In this document: positions 16,528 to 24,461 of the stretch, one piece after another
Layout of the letters: the number at the start of each line of letters is the position of its first letter
Position numbering within the stretch: position 1 is the stretch's first letter
Source of the DNA: an uncultured Actinomycetes bacterium
GTDB lineage: Bacteria > Actinomycetota > Acidimicrobiia > Acidimicrobiales > Ilumatobacteraceae
DNA: 64,000 bases
Direction of reading: 5' to 3'
Assembly (NCBI GenBank): GCA_903872155.1
Contig: CAIQJP010000146.1
Coordinates: forward strand, 30,906-94,905
Translations under genes and position numbers: made by a program
Notes under the pieces: generated by a model
Seen by the model: only the letters and a program-made list of their open reading frames with translations
Database searches by the model: none
What the model was told of the DNA's origin: nothing

Positions 16528-17477
16528 CTCATTCGCCTGTTGCTCCCCAGCCAATAAAGAATCGCATCACCGAGCTGCTCGGCATTGACTACCCCATTGT
16601 TCAAGCCCCGATGGGCTGGATCGCTCGTTCACAACTTGCTTCGGCAGTCAGCAATTCTGGGGCGCTCGGAATCATCGAAACTTCGTCGGGCGAACTCGAC
16701 AATGTGCGTCAAGAAATTTTGCGGATGCGTGAATTGACTGACAAGCCATTCGGCGTCAACATCGCTCAACTGTTTGTGCGAGATCCATCAATCGTAGATT
16801 TTGTCGTTGAGCAGGGCGTCAAGTTTGTGACGACGTCGGCGGGAAATCCGCAGCAATACACCGGACAACTCAAGGCTGCTGGTCTCACTGTCTTCCATGT
16901 TGTTCCAACACTCGCTGCGGCACTCAAAGCAGTTGACGCAGGAGTTGACGGTCTTGTTGTTGAAGGTGGAGAGGGCGGCGGTTTTAAGAACCCGCAAGAT
17001 GTCGCAACGATGGTCTTATTGCCTCTCATTGCATCAAAAGTTTCGTTGCCAATCATTGCTGCAGGTGGTATCTGCGACGGGGTTTCGATGGCTGCTGCTT
17101 TTGCCCTTGGTGCAGAAGGTGTGCAAATGGGAACCCGAATGGTTTCTGCTGCGGAGTCACCGGTTCATAACAATTGGAAGAACTCAATTGTCAACGGTGC
17201 AGAAACGGGAACCGTATTCTTGAATCGTTTATCTCGGCCAGGTTTGCGGGCTTTGCGTACCGAACGAACCACCGAATTAGAGAAGCAAGATCACGTTCCG
17301 TTGACCGAGATGTCTCGAGCCCTCGATCTCTATTTCGGCGGAGATATGGAAGCTGCGATCGCACTGACCGGTCAGGTCATGGGTCGCATTGAAACGATCA
17401 AGCCCGTTCAAGAAATTATCTACGAAACGATTGCCGAATTGCGATCGGTGATTACAGGATTGGCATCGGCAATCTGA
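16524..17477 (+). CDS. Nitronate monooxygenase / 2-nitropropane dioxygenase-like flavoprotein
   Basis: 317 residues from the ATG at 16524. TIM-barrel FMN protein: DYPIVQAPMGW at the start, LPIIAAGGICDGVSMAAAFALGAEGVQMGTRM as the phosphate-binding part. Family enzymes oxidise nitronates or reduce enoyl-ACP (FabK). The usual EAGGH motif reads GGEGGGFKN here, so the catalytic His position is Phe154; the activity may differ. It is coupled to the DMT transporter by an ATGA overlap, and its 3' end overlaps convergent ctaA by 58 bp. Confidence 0.8.
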   Translation: MTHSPVAPQPIKNRITELLGIDYPIVQAPMGWIARSQLASAVSNSGALGIIETSSGELDNVRQEILRMRELTDKPFGVNIAQLFVRDPSIVDFVVEQGVKFVTTSAGNPQQYTGQLKAAGLTVFHVVPTLAAALKAVDAGVDGLVVEGGEGGGFKNPQDVATMVLLPLIASKVSLPIIAAGGICDGVSMAAAFALGAEGVQMGTRMVSAAESPVHNNWKNSIVNGAETGTVFLNRLSRPGLRALRTERTTELEKQDHVPLTEMSRALDLYFGGDMEAAIALTGQVMGRIETIKPVQEIIYETIAELRSVITGLASAI

Positions 17478-18358
17478 TTGGCAACCATCCACAAGTTGAC
17501 GAGCGATAAGAAAAACATCGTCGCTCCGAAGACGTGAATAGCCACCAATAGTGCGGGAATGTTATTGAAGTACTGGATGTACCCAATTGTTCCTTGCAAA
17601 ACTCCAATGACGAGAACAGTCTCGAGTGGCGTATAAAGATCTTGCATTTTCTTTGACTTGACTTTCCAAGCAACGAACACCAGCAAGGCGATCGCTATGA
17701 AGACGGTAATCCCATGCACTCGTGCAACAGATGTGATGGCGAAGTTCAAACGACGAGCTTTTTCGTCTCCCGCATGCGGCCCCGAAGCAGTCACCACGGT
17801 TCCGGTGACGAGCGCTATCGAACCAATGATCACTGTGAAACGAATCAACCGTTGAAACGTGGATAATTGCGCCACGGGCGTAGGTGCATCGCTACTCTTC
17901 GCCCTTCGGTGAAGAATTAATGCATTGGCAACCAAGAACATTGATAACAAGAAGTGTCCTTGATTCAGGATTGGGTTCAGTTCAGTTAAAACCAAAATTC
18001 CACCCAGGAGAATTTGTCCAAGAACTCCGGCGACAAGACCCCACGACAACAAGACCAAATCTCGTCGGTAGGGCACTCTGTATCGAGCGACCAACACCGC
18101 AAGAATCACGATGACCGTGACGAGACCAGTAAACAGTCGATTGATCTGCTCAATCGCTCCATGGGTTGTTGAAACATCAATGAATTTTTCGGAATTACAA
18201 CGTGGCCAATCAGAGCAACCAAGACCAGAACCAGTCAGTCGTACCGCCGCTCCGCTGACGACGATGACACACAAAAGAATGAGGGCAAAACGCGTCACCC
18301 ACGCGTATCCAGACGGACTCGTCAGACGCGGGCGACGGACGACGTTCGGTGCGCTCAT
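17420..18358 (-). CDS. ctaA: Heme A synthase (CtaA/Cox15 family)
   Basis: 312 residues with about eight transmembrane helices. It begins YAWVTRFALILLCVIVVSGAAVRLTGSGLGCSDWPRC, the hallmark of CtaA, and STTHGAIEQINRLFTGLV carries a heme-ligand His. A second His follows in VARVHGITVFIAIAL. It oxidises heme O to heme A for aa3 oxidase, indicating aerobic respiration. A GTG at 18394 is in frame, but the ATG at 18358 has a TACTGT hexamer exactly 6 nt upstream and is preferred. Confidence 0.9.
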   Translation of the reverse strand: MSAPNVVRRPRLTSPSGYAWVTRFALILLCVIVVSGAAVRLTGSGLGCSDWPRCNSEKFIDVSTTHGAIEQINRLFTGLVTVIVILAVLVARYRVPYRRDLVLLSWGLVAGVLGQILLGGILVLTELNPILNQGHFLLSMFLVANALILHRRAKSSDAPTPVAQLSTFQRLIRFTVIIGSIALVTGTVVTASGPHAGDEKARRLNFAITSVARVHGITVFIAIALLVFVAWKVKSKKMQDLYTPLETVLVIGVLQGTIGYIQYFNNIPALLVAIHVFGATMFFLSLVNLWMVANQIADANPVITDRNSAIVS

Positions 18359-18364
18359 ATCCCC

Positions 18365-18370
18365 ACAGTA
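18365..18370 (-). promoter_or_regulatory. Leaderless-type -10 for ctaA
   Basis: On the minus strand TACTGT, GGGGAT, then the ATG at 18358. This decides the start in favour of the internal ATG. Confidence 0.5.
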
Positions 18371-18404
18371 GGCGCATGGGTTCATTTGTTCCACCCGTTA
18401 GGAC

Positions 18405-18410
18405 TACGGT
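18405..18410 (+). promoter_or_regulatory. Leaderless-type -10 for the gene at 18417
   Basis: TACGGT, CACATC, then the ATG at 18417. Confidence 0.5.
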
Positions 18411-18416
18411 CACATC

Positions 18417-19529
18417 ATGCTCACATCTTTTGACGACTACCCCATTCATGCGGGAAGCGCTCCAGTTAATGAAACGGGTTCCAGCGACCCCAACCACTAT
18501 GACCGGTACTTCTTCAACGGATACCGCGCTGATGCTTCGTTGTACTTCGGTGTGGCCATGGGTTTGTATCCGAATCGCCATGTGGCGGATGCTTCTTTTT
18601 CAGTCATCGTCAACGGTCACGAACAAATCTCGATTCATGCGTCATGTCGTGCCGACATCGATCGAGCCAAAACAAATCATGTCGGACCCATTCAGGTGAT
18701 CGTTCTTGAGCCGATGAAACGACATCAGATCATTGTCGATAGCCCTGATCATGGGGTGACAGCAGATTTGGTTTTCGTGGCGCGAAGTGGCCCAGTTCAA
18801 GAACCACATTTCTTGGTGAAGGCCGGCCAGCGAACACTGTTCGATTACACCCGACTCACGCAGTTCGGGCACTGGAGCGGATGGGTCGAGGTCGATGGTG
18901 TACGACACGAAGTCGATGCAACCTCGACATACGGATCGCGAGATCGTTCGTGGGGAGTTCGACCAGTTGGTCCAGCTGCTGAACTTGGTGCGCCAGTTGG
19001 TGAACGGCAGTTCTACTGGTTATGGGCACCGATCAACTTTGAAAATTTTGCAACCCACTTTGATGTCAACGAATACGCGTCGGGTAAAAGATGGCATGAG
19101 ACTGGCTTCATCATTCCTGATGGCGATCAGCCAGCAAAAGAAATGTCGCGGGTTGAATATTCCACTCAATGGCGTACAGGTACGCGTTGGGCTCAAGATT
19201 TCTCGATCGACCTGGTAGATGAGGCTTCAGCAACGCACTCAATTGTTTTAGAACCTTTGTACGAATTTCACATGCTCGGAATCGGATATGGAAATCCCGA
19301 GTGGGGTCACGGTCATTGGAAGGGCGAATTGGCCGTTGGTTCAGAACGTTGGGCTCTGCCCGTCGAAAAACCCTGTGACCCGCGAAATATTCATATTCAG
19401 GCTTTGTGTCGTGCCACGATGACCGATGCTCAAGGAATGATCCATCAAGGAATTGGCATTCTTGAACAGTTGATTATTGGTCCTCACGAACCAACTGGAC
19501 TCACCGGAATTATTGACCCAGCGCGTTAA
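18417..19529 (+). CDS. Conserved hypothetical protein, possibly lipocalin/AttH-like
   Basis: 370 residues, no signal peptide or membrane helix. Aromatic- and His-rich beta segments dominate: GHWSGWVEVDG, YGSRDRSWGVRPVG, GERQFYWLWAPINFENF and GNPEWGHGHWKGELAVG. The SRDRSWGVRP stretch resembles proteins of the AttH/CrtC-like double-lipocalin type found near actinobacterial catabolic genes. I would not assign a reaction. Leaderless-type start. It converges on the SDR gene 15 bp downstream. Confidence 0.6.
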   Translation: MLTSFDDYPIHAGSAPVNETGSSDPNHYDRYFFNGYRADASLYFGVAMGLYPNRHVADASFSVIVNGHEQISIHASCRADIDRAKTNHVGPIQVIVLEPMKRHQIIVDSPDHGVTADLVFVARSGPVQEPHFLVKAGQRTLFDYTRLTQFGHWSGWVEVDGVRHEVDATSTYGSRDRSWGVRPVGPAAELGAPVGERQFYWLWAPINFENFATHFDVNEYASGKRWHETGFIIPDGDQPAKEMSRVEYSTQWRTGTRWAQDFSIDLVDEASATHSIVLEPLYEFHMLGIGYGNPEWGHGHWKGELAVGSERWALPVEKPCDPRNIHIQALCRATMTDAQGMIHQGIGILEQLIIGPHEPTGLTGIIDPAR

Positions 19530-19544
19530 CAACACGCTTACAAC

Positions 19545-20336
19545 TCAGGTATGGCGAATAGTCATGCCGCCATCAACGACGATTGATGCCCCGGTCACGA
19601 AACTCATCGCTGGCATACACAAACTGACAGTCATGTGCGCAACTTCTTCTGGTTCTCCGTACCGGCGCAGGGACACGTGTCGTTGGGCGTATTTGCTTTT
19701 CATATCGCTTGGAATTGCTTCGGTCATTCCTGTGTTGATTGGCCCAGGACAGATGCAATTGACAGTGATTCCATCTTTGCCAAGTTCAACCGCCAAACTT
19801 CGCGTGAGCCCAGTGACTCCTGACTTTGATGCTGAATATGCGGACAAGGTGGGCGTCGCAACAATCGATTCAGTTGACGCGACATTGACAATTCGACCAG
19901 ATGATGATTGTTTCAAATGTGGCAGCGCGGCACGAACGAGATGAACATATGCCGACAAGTTGATCGCCAAAGTTGTATCCCAAGCACTCAGGAAATCATC
20001 GTTTGAAGAATTGGCCGGTGACGACAAAGAAATACCGGCGTTGTTAATCACAATGTCGAGAGAACCAAAAGCAGAGACAGTTTTGTCAACAACTGATTGA
20101 AGTTGCTCGGTATGACGCACATCAACGGCAAAGCCGATTGCTCGTTGAGGGCCGTACTCATTTTGTATGGCCTGAACGACTGCGTCGACCTTGGCCTGAT
20201 CGAGATCAACGACAGCGACATTCGCACCCTCGTCAGCGAGAAGAAAAGCGGTGGCGCGGCCCATACCGCTTGCTGCGCCAGTCACGATCGCAGTTTTGCC
20301 AACCAAGCTTCGAGAAAGTTTGCTGAGACGGGTCAT
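19545..20336 (-). CDS. SDR family oxidoreductase
   Basis: 263 residues, classical short-chain dehydrogenase. The cofactor motif is TGAASGMGRA, the acidic residue after beta 2 is in VAVVDLDQ (NAD preference), the NAG motif is VINNAGIS, catalytic Ser is in VNVASTES, and Tyr/Lys in AYSASKSG. The C-terminal GASIVVDGGMTIRH is standard. It most resembles 3-oxoacyl-ACP reductase/alcohol dehydrogenases; the substrate is unknown. It sits 12 bp after the PNPOx-like gene on the same strand. Confidence 0.87.
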   Translation of the reverse strand: MTRLSKLSRSLVGKTAIVTGAASGMGRATAFLLADEGANVAVVDLDQAKVDAVVQAIQNEYGPQRAIGFAVDVRHTEQLQSVVDKTVSAFGSLDIVINNAGISLSSPANSSNDDFLSAWDTTLAINLSAYVHLVRAALPHLKQSSSGRIVNVASTESIVATPTLSAYSASKSGVTGLTRSLAVELGKDGITVNCICPGPINTGMTEAIPSDMKSKYAQRHVSLRRYGEPEEVAHMTVSLCMPAMSFVTGASIVVDGGMTIRHT

Positions 20337-20348
20337 GATGGCTCTTCT

Positions 20349-20792
20349 CTATGCTCGCGAGTAGCGCTGCATGCCACCCATGCCATACATCTTCATGACG
20401 AGCGCACGTTCAACAGTGACTTCCATAAAGGCAGTATCAGGGCTGTTGTCGGGTCCGCCCGGAGCAAATCCGTTGAGGTCGTAGTCGAATACTCCGTTCC
20501 ACAAACGACGTTTTGTCTCGATGTCACTGAGCACTCGAGCAGTTCCCCATACTTCGACCCCATCGCCGTTTTCAGTGACCTGCCAATGGAGAGCGACTCG
20601 AGGGTTCACTGCAACATTTCGGGTCTTGGTTGATGTCAATCCCACCATGATCCACAGCGTTTCTCCATCCCAGCAGGGATGCACTGGAACGACGTCGGGT
20701 TCTTGATCGGCGCCAACAGTTGCAATGTGTGCCCACATGCTGAGCGCAGAGCTGGCCGTCTTCACTTCTTCAATGGTGATATCGCTACTCAT
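20349..20792 (-). CDS. Pyridoxamine 5'-phosphate oxidase-fold protein
   Basis: 147 residues forming a split beta-barrel of the PNPOx family: HIATVGADQEPDVVPVHPCWDG, IMVGLTSTKTRNVAVNPRVALHW and VEVWGTARVLSD. Actinobacterial members of this size bind FMN, F420 or heme, and often act as F420-dependent reductases; the cofactor is not decidable here. A clear GAGGGGGAA ribosome site precedes the ATG at 20792. Probably co-transcribed with the SDR gene downstream and the methyltransferase gene 36 bp upstream. Confidence 0.75.
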   Translation of the reverse strand: MSSDITIEEVKTASSALSMWAHIATVGADQEPDVVPVHPCWDGETLWIMVGLTSTKTRNVAVNPRVALHWQVTENGDGVEVWGTARVLSDIETKRRLWNGVFDYDLNGFAPGGPDNSPDTAFMEVTVERALVMKMYGMGGMQRYSRA

Positions 20793-20828
20793 GATTCCCC
20801 CTCAGGAAAGTAATTCTCTTATGGTTTA

Positions 20829-21920
20829 TTACGGACGAACCTCGTAAAACGCATTGAGCGAATGCTCGATGTCAAGTTTGCGAAAACGCGTGAAACCAGC
20901 GGCGGCCGCCATGCTGCGCGCCTTTGATTCGGGAAGACCCAATGTCCCGAGACCGGCACCACCAACTGCTGACATTGCTGACGACATACAACTCATCACA
21001 CTGATGCCGTACATCAATGACGCCATTGGATTTTTAGCCATGTTTTCACCGAACGTGTCGAGGGCTTTGATGTCGACGAGGAGCCAAATTCCATCTGGTT
21101 TCAGTGAACGACGAATTGCCTCCATGACATCTTGTGGATGAGTCATGTCATGAATGCAGTCAAAGGCTGTCACGATGTCAAGCGACTCGTCCGCGGGCAA
21201 TGGAGTGACCCTGGGATCGACGAAATGTACGTTGCTTGTGGCGTCAATGGTTTTCTTCTCAAGCGCTCGGTCAAGGGCGTAGCGCGAAATGTCATATCCC
21301 GTCACCGTTGCTTTCGGAAAGGCCTGGGCCATTCGTATGGCCGCGCCACCTGCTCCGCATCCGATGTCGGCTACTTGTGCGCCTGCCTCTAAACGATGAA
21401 CTGCGCCGTCGAGTGCTGGAAGAACGACGGGAAGAAGATATGAACGACTCCAGGGTTCGAAACTTCGCTCAATACCGACCGCACCCTCGGGGCCATGACT
21501 GTCGTAGTCAAGACCAATACCCGTCTTAAAACTCTCAGGCAAAACGGTGAGGCTCTGCATGGTTTGAGGCAGGCGGTGAAACATTCCCATTCCAAAAGCT
21601 GGATGCAACTCGTCAGATAAAACCACAACCGCTTCGGGTGTCATTGAATACCGTTCGGTCCCTTGTTCGTCGATCTCGACTTCAATGAGTCGCGCGGCTG
21701 CTTGATTATGAATCCATTCTTTGACCCAGCGCGGATGAAGTTGAAGTGATGCCGCTAATTCATCAGATGTCACGGCATGGGCAAACGACGAAAGGCTCTG
21801 GTACAAACCAAGTCGATCACCGAGATGAATCATTCCTGAGGTGACTGCTCCCTCAAGTTTTGAAAAAACCAAAAAGGAATACATCTTGAGGAGATTGGGG
21901 TCAAGTTCGCGCTGTGTCAT
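20829..21920 (-). CDS. Class I SAM-dependent methyltransferase with N-terminal winged helix
   Basis: 363 residues. The N-terminal 100 residues (MIHLGDRLGLYQSL, DELAASLQLHPRWVKEWIHN) form the winged-helix dimerisation domain seen in O-methyltransferases and the Rv2258c-like group. The SAM site is VADIGCGAGGAAIRMAQAFP, with the acidic ribose ligand in TVTGYDIS, then DIVTAFDCIHDMTHP. A small-molecule methyltransferase is likely; the acceptor is unknown. Its ATG overlaps the upstream phosphatase stop by one base (TAATG). Confidence 0.82.
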   Translation of the reverse strand: MTQRELDPNLLKMYSFLVFSKLEGAVTSGMIHLGDRLGLYQSLSSFAHAVTSDELAASLQLHPRWVKEWIHNQAAARLIEVEIDEQGTERYSMTPEAVVVLSDELHPAFGMGMFHRLPQTMQSLTVLPESFKTGIGLDYDSHGPEGAVGIERSFEPWSRSYLLPVVLPALDGAVHRLEAGAQVADIGCGAGGAAIRMAQAFPKATVTGYDISRYALDRALEKKTIDATSNVHFVDPRVTPLPADESLDIVTAFDCIHDMTHPQDVMEAIRRSLKPDGIWLLVDIKALDTFGENMAKNPMASLMYGISVMSCMSSAMSAVGGAGLGTLGLPESKARSMAAAAGFTRFRKLDIEHSLNAFYEVRP

Positions 21921-22606
21921 TAGAAGGTCCTTTGATCGTTAGACATATGCTCAACATCGCTCAGTTTGGTCAAGCCGAAAAAGTGACCATCACCAATTTG
22001 AAACGATTCGAGTCGACTGATCGAAGCATGCGCAATGACGAATCGCTCCCATTCCCAGGGAGTTGGGTCAAGCCCCAAGATATGCCCGATGAAAACGCTG
22101 TTCGTACCCGCATGGGCGACACACAAAATCTTTCGTTGTGGCTCGTCAATATGCCAAACCGGCAAGTCTTGGGGACTTGCCGACACTCCACGAGCCTTCA
22201 AGAAAGCATCTGCTCCCACGTGAATACGTTGAACAAAATCTCGAACTGGTTCGCCATCGGTTAATCCGTCCCAACGCTTTTCCGCGACACGACCACGTTC
22301 TTCACGGTAGGCCGCGTCTGCCTTTTCGCGCGGGGTTCCATGCCAAAGCGGATTACGAATCTCTTCTAGCCAATTTTGGGTAACGAGCGGACCAACCTCG
22401 ATGTTGCGCTGTGAGAGAAGCGGCTGAGCAGTCTGTTGAGCCCGTACGAGCGGTGACACCCAAATCTCATCAAAATGCTCACCCTTTAACGCCTGGGCGA
22501 CGCATTCGGCTTGGGCGAAACCAAGATCGGTTAAAGGTGGGTTGTCGACGTTGAGATCATCTTTGACCCATTCAGGTTGCCCATGACGGACCAGAACAAT
22601 TTCCAT
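21920..22606 (-). CDS. Histidine phosphatase family protein
   Basis: 228 residues from the ATG at 22606 (MEIVLVRHGQPEW, with the phospho-accepting His). WVSPLVRAQQTAQPLL and ILCVAHAGTNSVFIGHILGL carry the other catalytic residues. It is a diverged paralogue of the gene at 1589-2212. Longer in-frame upstream sequence (to 22888) lies antisense to the ABC exporter gene start region and is not family-like. It is coupled to the methyltransferase by a 1-bp overlap. Confidence 0.84.
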   Translation of the reverse strand: MEIVLVRHGQPEWVKDDLNVDNPPLTDLGFAQAECVAQALKGEHFDEIWVSPLVRAQQTAQPLLSQRNIEVGPLVTQNWLEEIRNPLWHGTPREKADAAYREERGRVAEKRWDGLTDGEPVRDFVQRIHVGADAFLKARGVSASPQDLPVWHIDEPQRKILCVAHAGTNSVFIGHILGLDPTPWEWERFVIAHASISRLESFQIGDGHFFGLTKLSDVEHMSNDQRTF

Positions 22607-22634
22607 ATTTCCTATTGTGGCATTTCTCCGCAGG

Positions 22635-24461
22635 TCAATCGGTTGAGTTGTGAGACATCTCCCAAGATTTATACATCTCGCTGTACAGGCCGGGAGTTGA
22701 GACCAACTGATCGTGTGAACCATCTTGCACAAGAAGGCCCGAATCAAGAACCAATACCCGATCCGCCCGAGCGGCAGTGGAGAGTCGGTGGGCAATGGAG
22801 ATAGTGGTTCGTCCTCGAGAAAGCTTGTCAAGGGCTCGTGTGAGTCGTACTTCAGTTGATGCGTCAACAGATGACGTTGCTTCATCAAGAATCAAAATTG
22901 CGGGATTAATCAGCGAAGCTCTGACGAGAGCAATTAATTGACGCTCGCCTGCTGATAATTGAGAACCGCGTTGCCCAACGAGCGTGTCGAGACCTAGAGG
23001 GAGAGTCTCGAACCAATCCTGCAGGTCGACATTGCTGAACGCGTCAACGAGTTGTTTGTCCGTCGCCTGTGGAAATGCAAAACGAAGATTGGCCGCAACA
23101 GTGTCAGAAAAAAGGAAGGGTTCTTGAGGCACAACAACCAAGAGTTTTCTCAATTCATCATTCTGGATTCGATTTAATGGAATCCCGCCGATTGAAATCT
23201 GTCCGACAGTCGGATCAGAGAATCGAGAAAGGAGTCGACCGAGTGTTGTCTTGCCCGAGCCAGTCTCGCCAACAACAGCAACTTGAGTGCCAAATGCAAT
23301 GGTGCATTGAATACCTTGCAGGACTGTTCGATTGTCAATCTCAGACTCGCCATCGCGAGGACGATACGAAAAAGACAGATTTTCAATATCAATGTCGTAC
23401 GGGCCTTCACCTACTTTGATGGGATACTTCGGCGCCTCTGGACCGACAGGAATCGCCAAGATTCCAAGAATTCGTCGCATACCTGAAATAGCGGTCTGGG
23501 TTTGATCTAAAACTTCGGTGAGTTCGGCGATTGGTTCTAAAAATCGATAGGTCAAAAAGATAAAGCCGACCAATGCCCCTGCAGTCAGGCCAGAACTAGG
23601 ACCTCTCCATAGGCCGACAAACACAACCATAGAAACCGCTATCGCACCAAAAATTTCACCTGAGGGAAACAACAATGCCCCGATCATTGTTGCTTTAGTC
23701 TGGGCATCGCCTCGTGCTTTGGCTGACTTTTTCACCCTTTGGCCGAAAATCGAACCGGCCGAGTAAGCATGCAATGTTTCGGCGCCGGTGACTAACTCGG
23801 CGGTTGAACCTAGAACGAATGAGTTCGCTGATCGAGTGGCGTCGTATGCGGCTATCAACTTCGATTGAACTCGACGAAGTACATACACCAATGGTGTTGA
23901 GATCGCGATCACGATGAGGGCTAAGACCCAGTCGTAAGCAAGCATGACCGCAGCCACAATCACCATTAATGCGCTGTCGAGCAAATATGCCAGACCTCCC
24001 CACGAAAAGAATTGAGAAAGTGTCTCGACATCGGAGGTCACTCGTGACACCAACGAGCCACGCTGTTCATCATTGTGATCTTCAAGACTCAGAAGATGAA
24101 TATGTTGGAAAAGTTGGACTCTCAATTCGAAAAGCGCAGCTTCGCTACGTTGGCCCAAACGAGAAACGGCAGTTCGTTGAGCAAGCGCAGCGACCAACAA
24201 ATAGATGGCGGCACCTACACAAAGCTGAATCACAAGACGAACATCGACGGTTTGAGAAATCGCGGTTGTTGAGGATGATTTTGATGAGCGGTGTAAGCCG
24301 TGATCAATCGCCTGTTGGATGACAACTGGAACGACGACTCGTCCACTTGCGCCTACTAACGCCAAAAAGACGGTGAAACCTATTCCTTGACGCAAACTTG
24401 GGACAGCCCGCACCCCTCGATTGAGGGTGGCGATGGCTCCGTTGTTTTGTGAATCGATCAC
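22635..24461 (-). CDS. ABC exporter half-transporter, catalytically canonical Walker B subunit
   Basis: 608 residues: an N-terminal six-helix exporter domain (about 30-330) and a C-terminal ATPase. Walker A is VVGETGSGKTTLGRLL, the signature LSAGERQLIALVRASL, Walker B NPAILILDEATSSVDAS with the catalytic Glu, and the switch His is in TTISIAHRL. The signature deviates (LSAGE for LSGGQ). With the partner at 24458, this makes an asymmetric heterodimer of the TM287/288 or BmrCD type. Starts with GTG overlapping the partner's stop (GTGA). The substrate (lipid, drug or peptide) is unknown. Confidence 0.88.
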   Translation of the reverse strand: MIDSQNNGAIATLNRGVRAVPSLRQGIGFTVFLALVGASGRVVVPVVIQQAIDHGLHRSSKSSSTTAISQTVDVRLVIQLCVGAAIYLLVAALAQRTAVSRLGQRSEAALFELRVQLFQHIHLLSLEDHNDEQRGSLVSRVTSDVETLSQFFSWGGLAYLLDSALMVIVAAVMLAYDWVLALIVIAISTPLVYVLRRVQSKLIAAYDATRSANSFVLGSTAELVTGAETLHAYSAGSIFGQRVKKSAKARGDAQTKATMIGALLFPSGEIFGAIAVSMVVFVGLWRGPSSGLTAGALVGFIFLTYRFLEPIAELTEVLDQTQTAISGMRRILGILAIPVGPEAPKYPIKVGEGPYDIDIENLSFSYRPRDGESEIDNRTVLQGIQCTIAFGTQVAVVGETGSGKTTLGRLLSRFSDPTVGQISIGGIPLNRIQNDELRKLLVVVPQEPFLFSDTVAANLRFAFPQATDKQLVDAFSNVDLQDWFETLPLGLDTLVGQRGSQLSAGERQLIALVRASLINPAILILDEATSSVDASTEVRLTRALDKLSRGRTTISIAHRLSTAARADRVLVLDSGLLVQDGSHDQLVSTPGLYSEMYKSWEMSHNSTD

